This document shows, piece after piece, positions 16,772 through 25,090 of a stretch of 64,000 nt of DNA. Source of the DNA: Actinomycetota bacterium (GTDB lineage Bacteria; Actinomycetota; Acidimicrobiia; Acidimicrobiales; Ilumatobacteraceae). A program made the translations under genes and the position numbers. The stretch spans positions 1,302,001-1,366,000 of the forward strand of contig CP064997.1 in the NCBI GenBank assembly GCA_016700055.1. Reading direction: 5' to 3'. The notes under the pieces were generated by a model, which saw only the letters and a list, made by a program, of their open reading frames with translations, was not told the origin of the DNA and ran no database searches. The number at the start of each line of letters is the position of its first letter. Position 1 is the first letter of the stretch.

Positions 16772-17188
16772 TCAGTACGTCTCCTCGCGGCTGATCACGC
16801 GTGCCTTGATCGGCAGCTTCTGGACGGCCTTCTCCAAGGCCTCCTTCGCCTGCTCGGCGTTCGGGAACGAGATCTCGAACAGCACCCGGCCCGGCTTGAC
16901 CACGGCCACCCAGAACTCGGGGTTGCCCTTGCCAGAGCCCATGCGCGTCTCGGCCGGCTTCTTCGTCACCGGCTTGTCGGGGAACACGTTGATCCACACC
17001 TTGCCGCCACGCTTGATGTGGCGGGTCATGGCGATACGGGCTGCCTCGATCTGGCGCGCGGTGAGCCATCCGGGCTCGAGCGCCTGGATGCCGAACTGGC
17101 CGAACACGAGCTCGTTGCCACCCTTGGACATGCCCTGGGTACGGCCGCGATGGTGCTTGCGATGGGCGACTTTGCGGGGCATCAACAT
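16772..17188 (-). CDS. rplP: 50S ribosomal protein L16
   Basis: A 138-residue protein of the A-site region. It has the typical start M-L-M-P-R-K-V-A-H-R-K-H-H-R-G-R, F-G-x-x-G-I-Q-A-L-E-P-G-W-L-T-A-R-Q-I-E-A-A-R, and M-G-S-G-K-G-N. It is 5 bases after rpsC. Confidence 0.98.
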   Translation of the reverse strand: MLMPRKVAHRKHHRGRTQGMSKGGNELVFGQFGIQALEPGWLTARQIEAARIAMTRHIKRGGKVWINVFPDKPVTKKPAETRMGSGKGNPEFWVAVVKPGRVLFEISFPNAEQAKEALEKAVQKLPIKARVISREETY

Positions 17189-17193
17189 CGCGA

Positions 17194-18081
<888 letters not shown>

Positions 18082-18083
18082 GC

Positions 18084-18821
18084 TCAGTCCTCTTCCTCGG
18101 TGTCGTCGCCTGCCGGCGCAGCAGCGTCGTCGGCCGTGTCGGGCTCGGCCGCCTCGGCAACTTCGGCGACCTCGGCGACCTCGGTCGGCGCAGTCTCGGC
18201 TTCTTCGACGGCTTCGACCATCTCCACCTCTTCGGCTTCGATCGTGTCCACCTCGGTGTCTTCGGGCGCAGCCGTGGCGGGCGCCTCGGCCTCGGACCCG
18301 GACTTGCGGGCCGCGGCGCGCTGGCGGCTGGCCTCGACTCGCGCCCGGCGAGCAGCAGCCGAGGCCGACGGCACGCGGCCGCGTCCGCCGGTACCGCCCT
18401 GGCGTTCACGGCGGGCCTGCACGATCTCGATCTGGCGGTCGTCCATGCGGCCGACGATGACGGTGATGTGGCACGTGCGCTTGCGAATGCGACTGGCCCG
18501 GCCGCGGGCGCGGGGACGGAAGCGACGCAGCGTCGGGCCTTCGTCGGCGAAGCACGCCTTCACGAACAGCTCGTCGGGATCCTGCTCGTCGTTGTGCTGC
18601 GCGTTGGCCACCGCGGAGGCGAGCACCTTGCGGATGGTGCGGGCGATGTCGCGCTCGGTGAACTGGAGCACCTCGTCGGCGCTGCGCACGTCGAGGTTAC
18701 GGATCAGGTCGAGCACCACACGGGCCTTCGACGCCGACGCGTGGACGTACTTCGCGCTCGCGCGGGTGCCGGTGCGCTCACCGGCGACGAACGACGCCTC
18801 GTTCAGCTTCGGACCGGTCAT
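18084..18821 (-). CDS. rplV: 50S ribosomal protein L22 with long acidic extension
   Basis: The first ~125 residues are a normal L22 that lines the exit tunnel, with A-K-Y-V-H-A-S-A-S-K-A-R-V-V-L-D-L-I-R near the start and R-F-R-P-R-A-R-G-R-A-S-R-I-R-K-R-T-C-H-I at the tunnel-facing end. Residues about 126-245 are an added low-complexity tail, first Arg/Ala-rich and then Glu/Ala/Val-rich with V-A-E repeats ending E-E-E-D. The whole protein is about twice the usual length. Its start shares one base with the rpsS stop. Confidence 0.96.
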   Translation of the reverse strand: MTGPKLNEASFVAGERTGTRASAKYVHASASKARVVLDLIRNLDVRSADEVLQFTERDIARTIRKVLASAVANAQHNDEQDPDELFVKACFADEGPTLRRFRPRARGRASRIRKRTCHITVIVGRMDDRQIEIVQARRERQGGTGGRGRVPSASAAARRARVEASRQRAAARKSGSEAEAPATAAPEDTEVDTIEAEEVEMVEAVEEAETAPTEVAEVAEVAEAAEPDTADDAAAPAGDDTEEED

Positions 18822-19105
18822 CAGCGGCGACCCTTCGTGCTCTTTTCCTGCCCGGCGTGGTACTTGAACGTCCGGGTCGGAGCGAACTCACCGAGCTTGT
18901 GGCCGACCATCGACTCGGTCACGTACACGGGCACGTGCTTGCGGCCGTCGTGCACGGCAATCGTGTGGCCGACCATGTCGGGGATGATCGTGGAGCGCCG
19001 GCTCCAGGTCTTCACGACCTTGCGCTCGCCGGCGCCGTTCAACGCGTCGACCTTCTTCAGCAGATGGTCGTCTACGAACGGACCCTTCTTCAGGCTGCGT
19101 GACAT
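18821..19105 (-). CDS. rpsS: 30S ribosomal protein S19
   Basis: A 94-residue protein of the small-subunit head. It starts M-S-R-S-L-K-K-G-P-F-V-D and includes T-W-S-R-R-S-T-I-I-P-D-M-V-G-H-T and G-H-K-L-G-E-F-A-P-T-R-T-F. The ATG at 19105 gives the family start; a longer frame to 19219 overlaps rplB and is rejected. Confidence 0.98.
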   Translation of the reverse strand: MSRSLKKGPFVDDHLLKKVDALNGAGERKVVKTWSRRSTIIPDMVGHTIAVHDGRKHVPVYVTESMVGHKLGEFAPTRTFKYHAGQEKSTKGRR

Positions 19106-19125
19106 GAGTCTTCTCCTCGGGTCCT

Positions 19126-19962
19126 CTACCGGCGGCCCTTGCCGCTGCGGCGGCGACGGACGATGAGCTGCTGGGACGGCTTCTTCTTGTTGCGGGTACG
19201 GCCCTCGGGCTTGCCCCACGGCGAAACGGCGACACGACCGCCCGACGTCTTGCCCTCGCCGCCGCCGAGCGGGTGGTCGACGGGGTTCATCGCCACACCG
19301 CGGGTCTGCGGGCGCACGCCCTTCCAGCGGTTGCGCCCGGCCTTGCCGATCTTCACCAGCTCGTGCTCGGCGTTGCCGACCTCGCCCACCGTTGCCCGGC
19401 AGTCGATCTGCACACGGCGCATCTCGGTGGACGGCAGGCGCAAGGTGGCGTAGTCGCCTTCCTTCGCGACGAGCTGCACACCCATGCCGGCCGAGCGGCC
19501 CATCTTGCCGCCCTGGCCGGGGCGCAGCTCGACGTTGTGCACCACGGTGCCGACGGGGATGAAGCGCAACGGCAGCGCGTTGCCGGGCTTGATGTCGGCG
19601 TGGTGGCCGCTCTCCACGTGATCGCCCACGCTCAGGCCCTTCGGGGCGAGGATGTAGGCCTTCTCGCCGTCGACGTAGTGCAACAGCGCGATCCGGCAGG
19701 TGCGGTTGGGGTCGTACTCGATCGCGGCGACCTTCGCGGAGACACCGTCTTTCACCCGCTTGAAGTCGACGATGCGGTACTGCTGCTTGTGGCCGCCGCC
19801 GCGGTGGCGCGACGTCGTGCGGCCATGGCTGTTACGCCCGCCGGTCTCCGGCTTCGACGTGACGAGCGACTTCTCCGGCCTGGTCTTCGTCAGTTCGGAG
19901 AAGTCCGTGGACGTCTGGAACCGGCGGCCGGCGGAGGTGGGCTTGCGCTTGCGAATGGGCAT
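19126..19962 (-). CDS. rplB: 50S ribosomal protein L2
   Basis: A 278-residue protein needed for peptidyl-transferase assembly. Visible are G-R-T-T-S-R-H-R-G-G-G-H-K, R-I-A-L-L-H-Y-V-D-G-E, the catalytic-centre segment G-V-A-M-N-P-V-D-H-P-L-G-G-G-E-G, and S-P-W-G-K-P-E-G-R-T-R. It follows rplW by 10 bases. Confidence 0.98.
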   Translation of the reverse strand: MPIRKRKPTSAGRRFQTSTDFSELTKTRPEKSLVTSKPETGGRNSHGRTTSRHRGGGHKQQYRIVDFKRVKDGVSAKVAAIEYDPNRTCRIALLHYVDGEKAYILAPKGLSVGDHVESGHHADIKPGNALPLRFIPVGTVVHNVELRPGQGGKMGRSAGMGVQLVAKEGDYATLRLPSTEMRRVQIDCRATVGEVGNAEHELVKIGKAGRNRWKGVRPQTRGVAMNPVDHPLGGGEGKTSGGRVAVSPWGKPEGRTRNKKKPSQQLIVRRRRSGKGRR

Positions 19963-19972
19963 GGCGACGACC

Positions 19973-20263
19973 TCAGTTCTCGAACAGCGGGATCTCGCCG
20001 CCGGGGGCCAAGGTGACGAGGGCGCGCTTGGTGCTGGCCCGCTGGCCGACGCGGTTGGAGCCGCGGGTGCGCTGGCGCTTGCCCTTGCGGTTCAGCGTGT
20101 TGACCTTCGTCACGGTGACGCCCCAGATCGCCTCGACGGCGTCGTGGATCTCGGGCTTGGTTGCACGGCGGTCGACGGTGAAGGTGTAGACGCCCTGTTC
20201 GATCAAGGCGTAGCTCTTCTCCGACACGACCGGCTCGATGATGATGTCGCGGGGGTCCTTCAT
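19973..20263 (-). CDS. rplW: 50S ribosomal protein L23
   Basis: A 96-residue protein at the tunnel exit, docking site for trigger factor and SRP. D-I-I-I-E-P-V-V-S-E-K-S-Y and the C-terminal V-T-K-V-N-T-L-N-R-K-G-K match the family. One base separates it from rplD. Confidence 0.97.
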   Translation of the reverse strand: MKDPRDIIIEPVVSEKSYALIEQGVYTFTVDRRATKPEIHDAVEAIWGVTVTKVNTLNRKGKRQRTRGSNRVGQRASTKRALVTLAPGGEIPLFEN

Positions 20264-20264
20264 C

Positions 20265-20891
20265 TCACTCGCCGTCCTTCGTGCTGGCGCCCGGCAGCGT
20301 CTCCCGGGTGAACACGATCCATTCGTTGCACAGCACGTCGTAGGCGTTCAGCTCGCCGCGCTCGATGATCTGCACCTCGGGCAGGTTGCGGAAGCTCAAG
20401 ATCGCGTTGAGGTCGTCGCGGTCGACCACGACGAGCGCGTTGGCGCCGACACCGAGTGCGCCGAGGGCCTCGCGTGCGCCCTTCGTGGACGGGGAGTCGA
20501 AGCCCCAGCCGTCGACGACGAGCACCTTGCCCTCGTTCGCGCGGTCGCTCAGCGCCGAGCGCAACGCGAGGCGGATCATCTTCTTCGGGGTCTTCTGGCT
20601 GTAGCTGCGCGGCTTGGGACCGAGCGCCACTCCACCGCCGGAGAAGTGCGGGGCGCGGGTGGAGCCCTGCCGGGCGTTGCCGGTGCCCTTCTGCTTGTAC
20701 GGCTTGCGCCCGCCGCCGGAGACCTCGGCGCGGGTCTTGGTGCTCTGGGTGCCCGCGCGCCGGTGGGCGAGCTGGGCGGTCACCACCTGGTGCATCACCG
20801 GCACGTTGGGCTGGATGCCGAACATGTCGGCGTCGAGCTCGACGCTGCCGGCATCGGCGCCCGCTGGGGTCTTGACGGTCACTGTGGCCAT
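20265..20891 (-). CDS. rplD: 50S ribosomal protein L4
   Basis: A 208-residue protein whose extended loop lines the exit tunnel: A-H-R-R-A-G-T-Q-S-T-K-T-R-A-E-V-S-G-G-G-R-K-P-Y and K-G-T-G-N-A-R-Q-G-S are the loop. In some bacteria L4 represses the S10 operon by binding its leader; here a structured leader lies upstream of rplC. Confidence 0.97.
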   Translation of the reverse strand: MATVTVKTPAGADAGSVELDADMFGIQPNVPVMHQVVTAQLAHRRAGTQSTKTRAEVSGGGRKPYKQKGTGNARQGSTRAPHFSGGGVALGPKPRSYSQKTPKKMIRLALRSALSDRANEGKVLVVDGWGFDSPSTKGAREALGALGVGANALVVVDRDDLNAILSFRNLPEVQIIERGELNAYDVLCNEWIVFTRETLPGASTKDGE

Positions 20892-20895
20892 CGGC

Positions 20896-21534
20896 TCAGC
20901 TCCTCTTCACCGCGTTGCGAACGATCACGACGCCGCCGTTCGGCCCCGGCACGGAGCCCTTCACGAGCAGCAGGCCACGCTCGGCGTCGGCCTCGACCAC
21001 CTCGAGGTTGAGCGTGGTCACCTGCTCGTTGCCCATGTGACCCGCCATGCGCACGCCCTTGAACACCCGGCCGGGGAACGCGCACTGGCCGATCGATCCG
21101 GGCGCCCGGTGCTTCTTGTGGTTGCCGTGGCTAGCGCCCTGGCCGGAGAAGTTGTGACGCTTCATCGTCCCGGCAAAGCCCTTGCCCCGGCTGATCGCAG
21201 TGACGTCCACCAACTCGCCCTTCGCGAGCTGATCGACCCCGATCTCCTGGCCCACCTGGAACCCGTCGACGGAATCGATGCGCAGCTCGAGCAGGCGGCG
21301 CCCTGGCGCAACACCCGCGGCCGCGAAGTGACCCGCCTCGGGCTTGTTCAGCTTCTTCGGGTTCTTGTCGCCGTACGTCACCTGGACTGCGGTGTAACCG
21401 TCACGCTCGCTGGTCTTCACCTGCACGATGCGGGCAGGCGCGACGCGCAGGACCGTGACGGGCAGGACGCGGTTGTCCTCCCCCCACACCTGGGTCATGC
21501 CGACCTTTTCGCCGACGATCGCTTTTTGTGCCAT
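20896..21534 (-). CDS. rplC: 50S ribosomal protein L3
   Basis: A 212-residue protein close to the peptidyl-transferase centre. It begins M-A-Q-K-A-I-V-G-E-K-V-G-M-T-Q and has the conserved G-K-G-F-A-G-T-M-K-R-H-N-F-S-G-Q-G-A-S-H-G-N. The ATG at 21534 is used, being preceded by AGAGG; a frame extended to 21561 is less likely. It is the first gene of its transcription unit here, because rpsJ is 3.2 kb upstream. Confidence 0.98.
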   Translation of the reverse strand: MAQKAIVGEKVGMTQVWGEDNRVLPVTVLRVAPARIVQVKTSERDGYTAVQVTYGDKNPKKLNKPEAGHFAAAGVAPGRRLLELRIDSVDGFQVGQEIGVDQLAKGELVDVTAISRGKGFAGTMKRHNFSGQGASHGNHKKHRAPGSIGQCAFPGRVFKGVRMAGHMGNEQVTTLNLEVVEADAERGLLLVKGSVPGPNGGVVIVRNAVKRS

Positions 21535-21560
21535 GGCGGCAGCCTCTTCATCCGGACACA

Positions 21561-21577
21561 CCAGGGCGGGGCCCTGG
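21561..21577 (-). promoter_or_regulatory. leader hairpin 27 bases before rplC
   Basis: CCAGGGC and GCCCTGG form a perfect 7-bp stem with a 3-base loop, ending 26 bases before the rplC ATG and close to its ribosome binding site. It could affect rplC translation initiation. Confidence 0.4.
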
Positions 21578-21632
21578 GCAAGTTGTGTTGGCCTTTACGG
21601 TGCTGCGATCGGCCGGGCCGGCCGTTCACGCA

Positions 21633-21666
21633 GATGCTCCGCCGGCCAGGCGGCCTGCGGAGCATC
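21633..21666 (-). promoter_or_regulatory. strong hairpin in the rplC leader
   Basis: GATGCTCCGC and GCGGAGCATC are a perfect 10-bp inverted repeat enclosing CGGCCAGGCGGCCT, which can add a GGCC/GGCC stem. It lies within the roughly 235-base leader between the promoter and rplC. A role as the ribosomal-protein operator or an attenuator is likely from position, but it is not recognised as a named element. Confidence 0.5.
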
Positions 21667-21776
21667 GATTCTCTTGTTTGCCGTGCGGTCCCTGCAGCCA
21701 GGCGCACACGGACGTCGATTCGGGTGGGAAAACCGGTGGCGGCCGAGGCGCAGGGCCCGGAACGCACAAGAAGGAG

Positions 21777-21805
21777 ACTCTACCGGGTGGGCGCACGGTT
21801 GCCAA
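21777..21805 (-). promoter_or_regulatory. sigma70-like promoter of the rplC operon
   Basis: On the minus strand TTGGCA (21800-21805) and TAGAGT (21777-21782) with an ideal 17-base spacer, the best promoter match seen in the window. The predicted start, near 21770, lies downstream of the glpD stop and gives a leader of about 235 bases. It shows that rplC and following genes are transcribed independently of rpsJ. Confidence 0.7.
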
Positions 21806-21822
21806 ACCCCCACTCGGTCGGC

Positions 21823-23451
21823 TCAGTTCGGCGCTCCGGCCAGGTACTCGGCGAGCTTGGCGTCGGCGCGGTCGCCGAACAGGATGCGCGCGACGTCGCC
21901 GAGCCCGGTTCCCGCGCGGATCTCGTCGTCGCGCACGACGAGGTCGATCTTCGAGCGGCGCTGCATGAAGTCGTCGAGCCTGGTGACCATCTCGTGGTCG
22001 GCGGCGTGGTGGAGCTCGACACGCAGGTAGTCGGCGGACTCCATCACGTCGAGACCCATCGACGGATCGTCGCGGATCGCCTCCAGCATCGGCAGCGCCC
22101 TCCACCCGTACCGGCGCCAGAGACGCTTGGTGAGCGGCTCCACGCCGGGCTTGTCACGCAGCGAGTCGAGGCGCAGCATGCGCGCCTGGCGATAGAACTC
22201 GTGCCGGCTGTCGTCGCCCGGTTCGCCGTACCAGTCGCCGCGGTCGGGCTCGAGGCGGACGCCGAGGTGGTCGCCTACCGCCTCGGCCACCTCCTCGCCG
22301 ACGTTCAAGCAGTCGGTGAGCTTGCCGCCGAAGATCGTCACCACGGAGGACTCCGCGTCGAGCTCGATCTCGTGCTTGCGCGAGAGCGACGTCCACTCGA
22401 CGTCGTCGTGGGAGTCGCCGTCGGAGGCCACCACCAGCGGACGCACCCCCGTCCGCTCGGCGATGACGTCGCCAGAGGTGAGCGGACGGTCGAGGTCGAG
22501 CCGGGCGTTGATCTGGCCCAGCAGGAACGCGCGGTCGTCGTCGGTGACCACCGTGTGGGGATCGTCGACCCGCGTGTCGGTGGTGCCGATCACCGACCGA
22601 TTCCCCATCGGGATCACGTAGAACAGCCGCCCGGTGTCGTCGTAGAACGCGAGCACGCGTCGCGACGGCGTCAGCTGGGGGACGACCAGGTGGATCCCCT
22701 TCGAATAGACGATCCGGTGGGCGGTGCGGATGCCCCATTGCCGGCCGAGCTGGTCGACGAACGGCCCGGCGGCGTTCACCAAGCAGCGCGCCGTGAGCGT
22801 GAGCTCGTCTCCGGCATCTGGCCCCTCGACGTCACGAACCGTCGCGTGCCAGAGCCCGCCGGAGCGCTCGGCGGCCACGAGCTCGACGTAGTTCGCAGCT
22901 GCTGCGCCGAGGTCGAGCGCGCGGCGCACGAACCCGAACACGAACCGGCTGTCGTTGTCGTTCAAGTAGGCGTCCGCGTAGCGGATCCCGCCGCGCACGT
23001 TGCCGGTGTCGATCACGGGTTCGATCTGCTCGATCCGGCGGCGAGTCAAGTACCGCGGCGAACGGGTCTGGAAGCTGCCGATCGCCCAGTACGCCGTCGC
23101 CCCGAGGGCGGCCAGCCACGGCGGGTGGGGCGCGCTGCGGTCCAGGGCGGCGACGAAGTCGACCTCGGTGATGTTGGTCGGGTACGCGTGGAGCAGCCGG
23201 TTGCGAGACACGCAGAGCTTGCGGACGAGCCTGATCTCGTAGTTCTCGAGGTACTTGAACCCGCCCCACACCAGGTTGGAAGACGCCTGGCTGGTGAAAC
23301 CGGCGAAGTCACCACGCTCGACGAGGGCGACACTCGCGCCCCGCGCGGCGAGCACCGCGGCGGCGACGGCACCGTTGATCCCGCCGCCGACGACGAGGAC
23401 GTCGAAGGAGCCTCCGTCCAGGCGCTCGAGGATCCGCGACCGCGACGCCAT
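21823..23451 (-). CDS. glpD: FAD-dependent glycerol-3-phosphate dehydrogenase
   Basis: Oxidises glycerol 3-phosphate to dihydroxyacetone phosphate at the membrane, passing electrons to quinone. The 542-residue protein starts with a Rossmann FAD-binding segment (D-V-L-V-V-G-G-G-I-N-G-A at about 17-28). It continues with S-S-N-L-V-W-G-G-F-K-Y-L-E and has the R-Y-A-D-A-Y-L-N-D, N-A-A-G-P-F-V-D and T-I-F-G-G-K-L-T-D-C-L-N family motifs plus a C-terminal helical domain. It follows the HtrA-like gene by 24 bases and lies, unusually, between rpsJ and rplC. Confidence 0.93.
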   Translation of the reverse strand: MASRSRILERLDGGSFDVLVVGGGINGAVAAAVLAARGASVALVERGDFAGFTSQASSNLVWGGFKYLENYEIRLVRKLCVSRNRLLHAYPTNITEVDFVAALDRSAPHPPWLAALGATAYWAIGSFQTRSPRYLTRRRIEQIEPVIDTGNVRGGIRYADAYLNDNDSRFVFGFVRRALDLGAAAANYVELVAAERSGGLWHATVRDVEGPDAGDELTLTARCLVNAAGPFVDQLGRQWGIRTAHRIVYSKGIHLVVPQLTPSRRVLAFYDDTGRLFYVIPMGNRSVIGTTDTRVDDPHTVVTDDDRAFLLGQINARLDLDRPLTSGDVIAERTGVRPLVVASDGDSHDDVEWTSLSRKHEIELDAESSVVTIFGGKLTDCLNVGEEVAEAVGDHLGVRLEPDRGDWYGEPGDDSRHEFYRQARMLRLDSLRDKPGVEPLTKRLWRRYGWRALPMLEAIRDDPSMGLDVMESADYLRVELHHAADHEMVTRLDDFMQRRSKIDLVVRDDEIRAGTGLGDVARILFGDRADAKLAEYLAGAPN

Positions 23452-23475
23452 CGGCGCCCACGCTAGCGACGAGCG

Positions 23476-24645
23476 TCAGCCTTCGGGGCGGGAGGCGAGC
23501 ACCGCCGAGAGGGTGAGGCGCTCATCGCCCCGCTGGACGACGATCTCGACATCGTCTCCCGGAGCACGGTCGCGGATGGCGGCGATCAGCGCGGCCTGGC
23601 CGTCGACCGCGGCGTCGTCGACGACGACGACGATGTCGCCCACCTCGATCCCGGCGTCGGCGGCGGGCGAGCCAGGAGCCACCTCGCTGACGACGGCCCC
23701 ACGACCGCCGTCGGTGCGGTCGCCGAGTCCGACGCCGAGATAGCCCTCTTCGCGCGCTGTACCGTCGGCTTCGGCCCGCAGGGCCTCGATGACGGGCAGT
23801 GCCTCGCCTACCGAGATGGCGAAGCTCACGTTCTGCGCGGCGACGTCGAACGAACCTTGGATGACCGCGGTGTTGATCCCGATCACCTCGCCGTTCGCGT
23901 TGACGAGCGGGCCGCCGGAGTTGCCCGACGAGATCGGGGCGTCGGTCTGGATCAGGCCGTCGAGTGCGCCGTCGTCGGAGAGCAGCGTGCGGTTCACCGC
24001 CGAAACGATCCCCCTCGTGACCGACGGGTCGCCGGCGAGGTTCAGCGCGAACCCGACGGCCACCACCTCGTCGCCGACGCGGATGCTCTCCGGATCGGCG
24101 AACGTCGCCGCGGTGAGGTCCTGGCCGTCGACGCGCAACAGCGCGAGGTCGTTGCCCGGATCTGTGGCCAGGATCTCGGCGTCGATCGGGTCGGTCTCGC
24201 CGGGGAAGAGCACGCGCACCTCGGTCGCGCCGTCGACCACGTGCGTGTTGGTGAGGATCTCACCGTCGCTCGTGATGACGATGCCGGTACCGATCGACGA
24301 GCCCATCTGTCCCGCCTCTTCGACGTCGGCGAGCACCGTCACGACGCTCGGCTTGATGGTGTCGACGACCGACCTCACGTCGATCGGGCCGGGGGGGACG
24401 GAGTCCTCGACGTGCACCTCGACGGGCTCCTCGGACGGGCCGAGCCCGACGACCGTGGCCGAGTCGGAGTCGTCGGCGAGACGCACGCCGAGCACCGCCC
24501 CGAGCACGCCGGCGACGAGTGCGATCGCGGTGAGCAGCGCGATGCCGAGCACCAGCGCTCCTCGGGACCGACGCCGCTCGGGCATCGCCGGGCGAGGCGG
24601 CGGAGGAGGGGGACTCACCGCAGGAGGGGGGAAGTACTCAGCCAT
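23476..24645 (-). CDS. membrane-anchored HtrA/DegP-like serine protease
   Basis: A 389-residue S1C-type protease. A Pro-rich cytoplasmic head (1-20) and basic patch precede one membrane segment (about 29-53). The chymotrypsin-fold domain has the catalytic triad His135 (T-N-T-H-V-V-D-G), Asp166 (G-N-D-L-A-L-L) and Ser243 (G-N-S-G-G-P-L). A single PDZ domain covers about 290-385. The active site would face the cell exterior, for quality control or signalling. It is the first gene after the rpsJ terminator, with glpD downstream. Confidence 0.93.
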   Translation of the reverse strand: MAEYFPPPAVSPPPPPPRPAMPERRRSRGALVLGIALLTAIALVAGVLGAVLGVRLADDSDSATVVGLGPSEEPVEVHVEDSVPPGPIDVRSVVDTIKPSVVTVLADVEEAGQMGSSIGTGIVITSDGEILTNTHVVDGATEVRVLFPGETDPIDAEILATDPGNDLALLRVDGQDLTAATFADPESIRVGDEVVAVGFALNLAGDPSVTRGIVSAVNRTLLSDDGALDGLIQTDAPISSGNSGGPLVNANGEVIGINTAVIQGSFDVAAQNVSFAISVGEALPVIEALRAEADGTAREEGYLGVGLGDRTDGGRGAVVSEVAPGSPAADAGIEVGDIVVVVDDAAVDGQAALIAAIRDRAPGDDVEIVVQRGDERLTLSAVLASRPEG

Positions 24646-24702
24646 TGCGAATGGTCTACCGGACGTCCGCGCCTACCGGACGGCGCGCCGAGTGTGAAAA
24701 CG

Positions 24703-24734
24703 GTGAGAGGCGGCCGTGACCGGCCGCCTCTCAC
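24703..24734 (-). terminator. intrinsic terminator after rpsJ
   Basis: A perfect 14-bp stem (GTGAGAGGCGGCCG and its complement) with a TGAC loop begins 29 bases after the rpsJ stop and is followed on the minus strand by CGTTTTC. It closes the rpsL...rpsJ transcript, in agreement with a separate rplC promoter. Confidence 0.8.
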
Positions 24735-24763
24735 ACCTCAGGTCTCTTCGCCCGCGCCCGGGG

Positions 24764-25078
24764 TCAGGCGTTCTGGATCTTGATCTCCACCTCGACACCG
24801 GCAGGCAGGTCGATGCGCTGGAGGCTGTCGATCGTCTTCGCGTTGGGATCGACGATGTCGATCAGCCGCTTGTGGACGCGCATCTCGAAGTGCTCCCGTG
24901 AGTCCTTGTCGATGTGCGGACCGCGGATGACGGTGTAGCGGTGCTTGTCGGTGGGCAGCGGGATCGGCCCGCGAACCGTGGCGTTGGTGCGGGTGACCGT
25001 CTCGACGATCTTGCGCGTCGATTGGTCGATCACCTCGTGGTCGAACGCCTTCAGGCGGATGCGGATGCTCTGGGTCAT
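24764..25078 (-). CDS. rpsJ: 30S ribosomal protein S10
   Basis: A 104-residue protein that also serves as NusE, the partner of NusB and NusG. I-R-I-R-L-K-A-F-D-H-E-V-I-D, G-P-I-P-L-P-T-D-K and the C-terminal D-L-P-A-G-V-E-V-E-I-K match the family. Here it is the last gene of the str unit, 12 bases after tuf, and is detached from the rest of the S10 operon. Confidence 0.98.
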   Translation of the reverse strand: MTQSIRIRLKAFDHEVIDQSTRKIVETVTRTNATVRGPIPLPTDKHRYTVIRGPHIDKDSREHFEMRVHKRLIDIVDPNAKTIDSLQRIDLPAGVEVEIKIQNA

Positions 25079-25090
25079 GGTGTCACCGGC

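Noticed and set aside
23476..24645. HtrA-glpD block considered as a mobile island
   Set aside because: No integrase, insertion sequence, terminal repeats or tRNA junction is visible, and codon use matches the neighbours. It looks like an ordinary genomic insertion or rearrangement.
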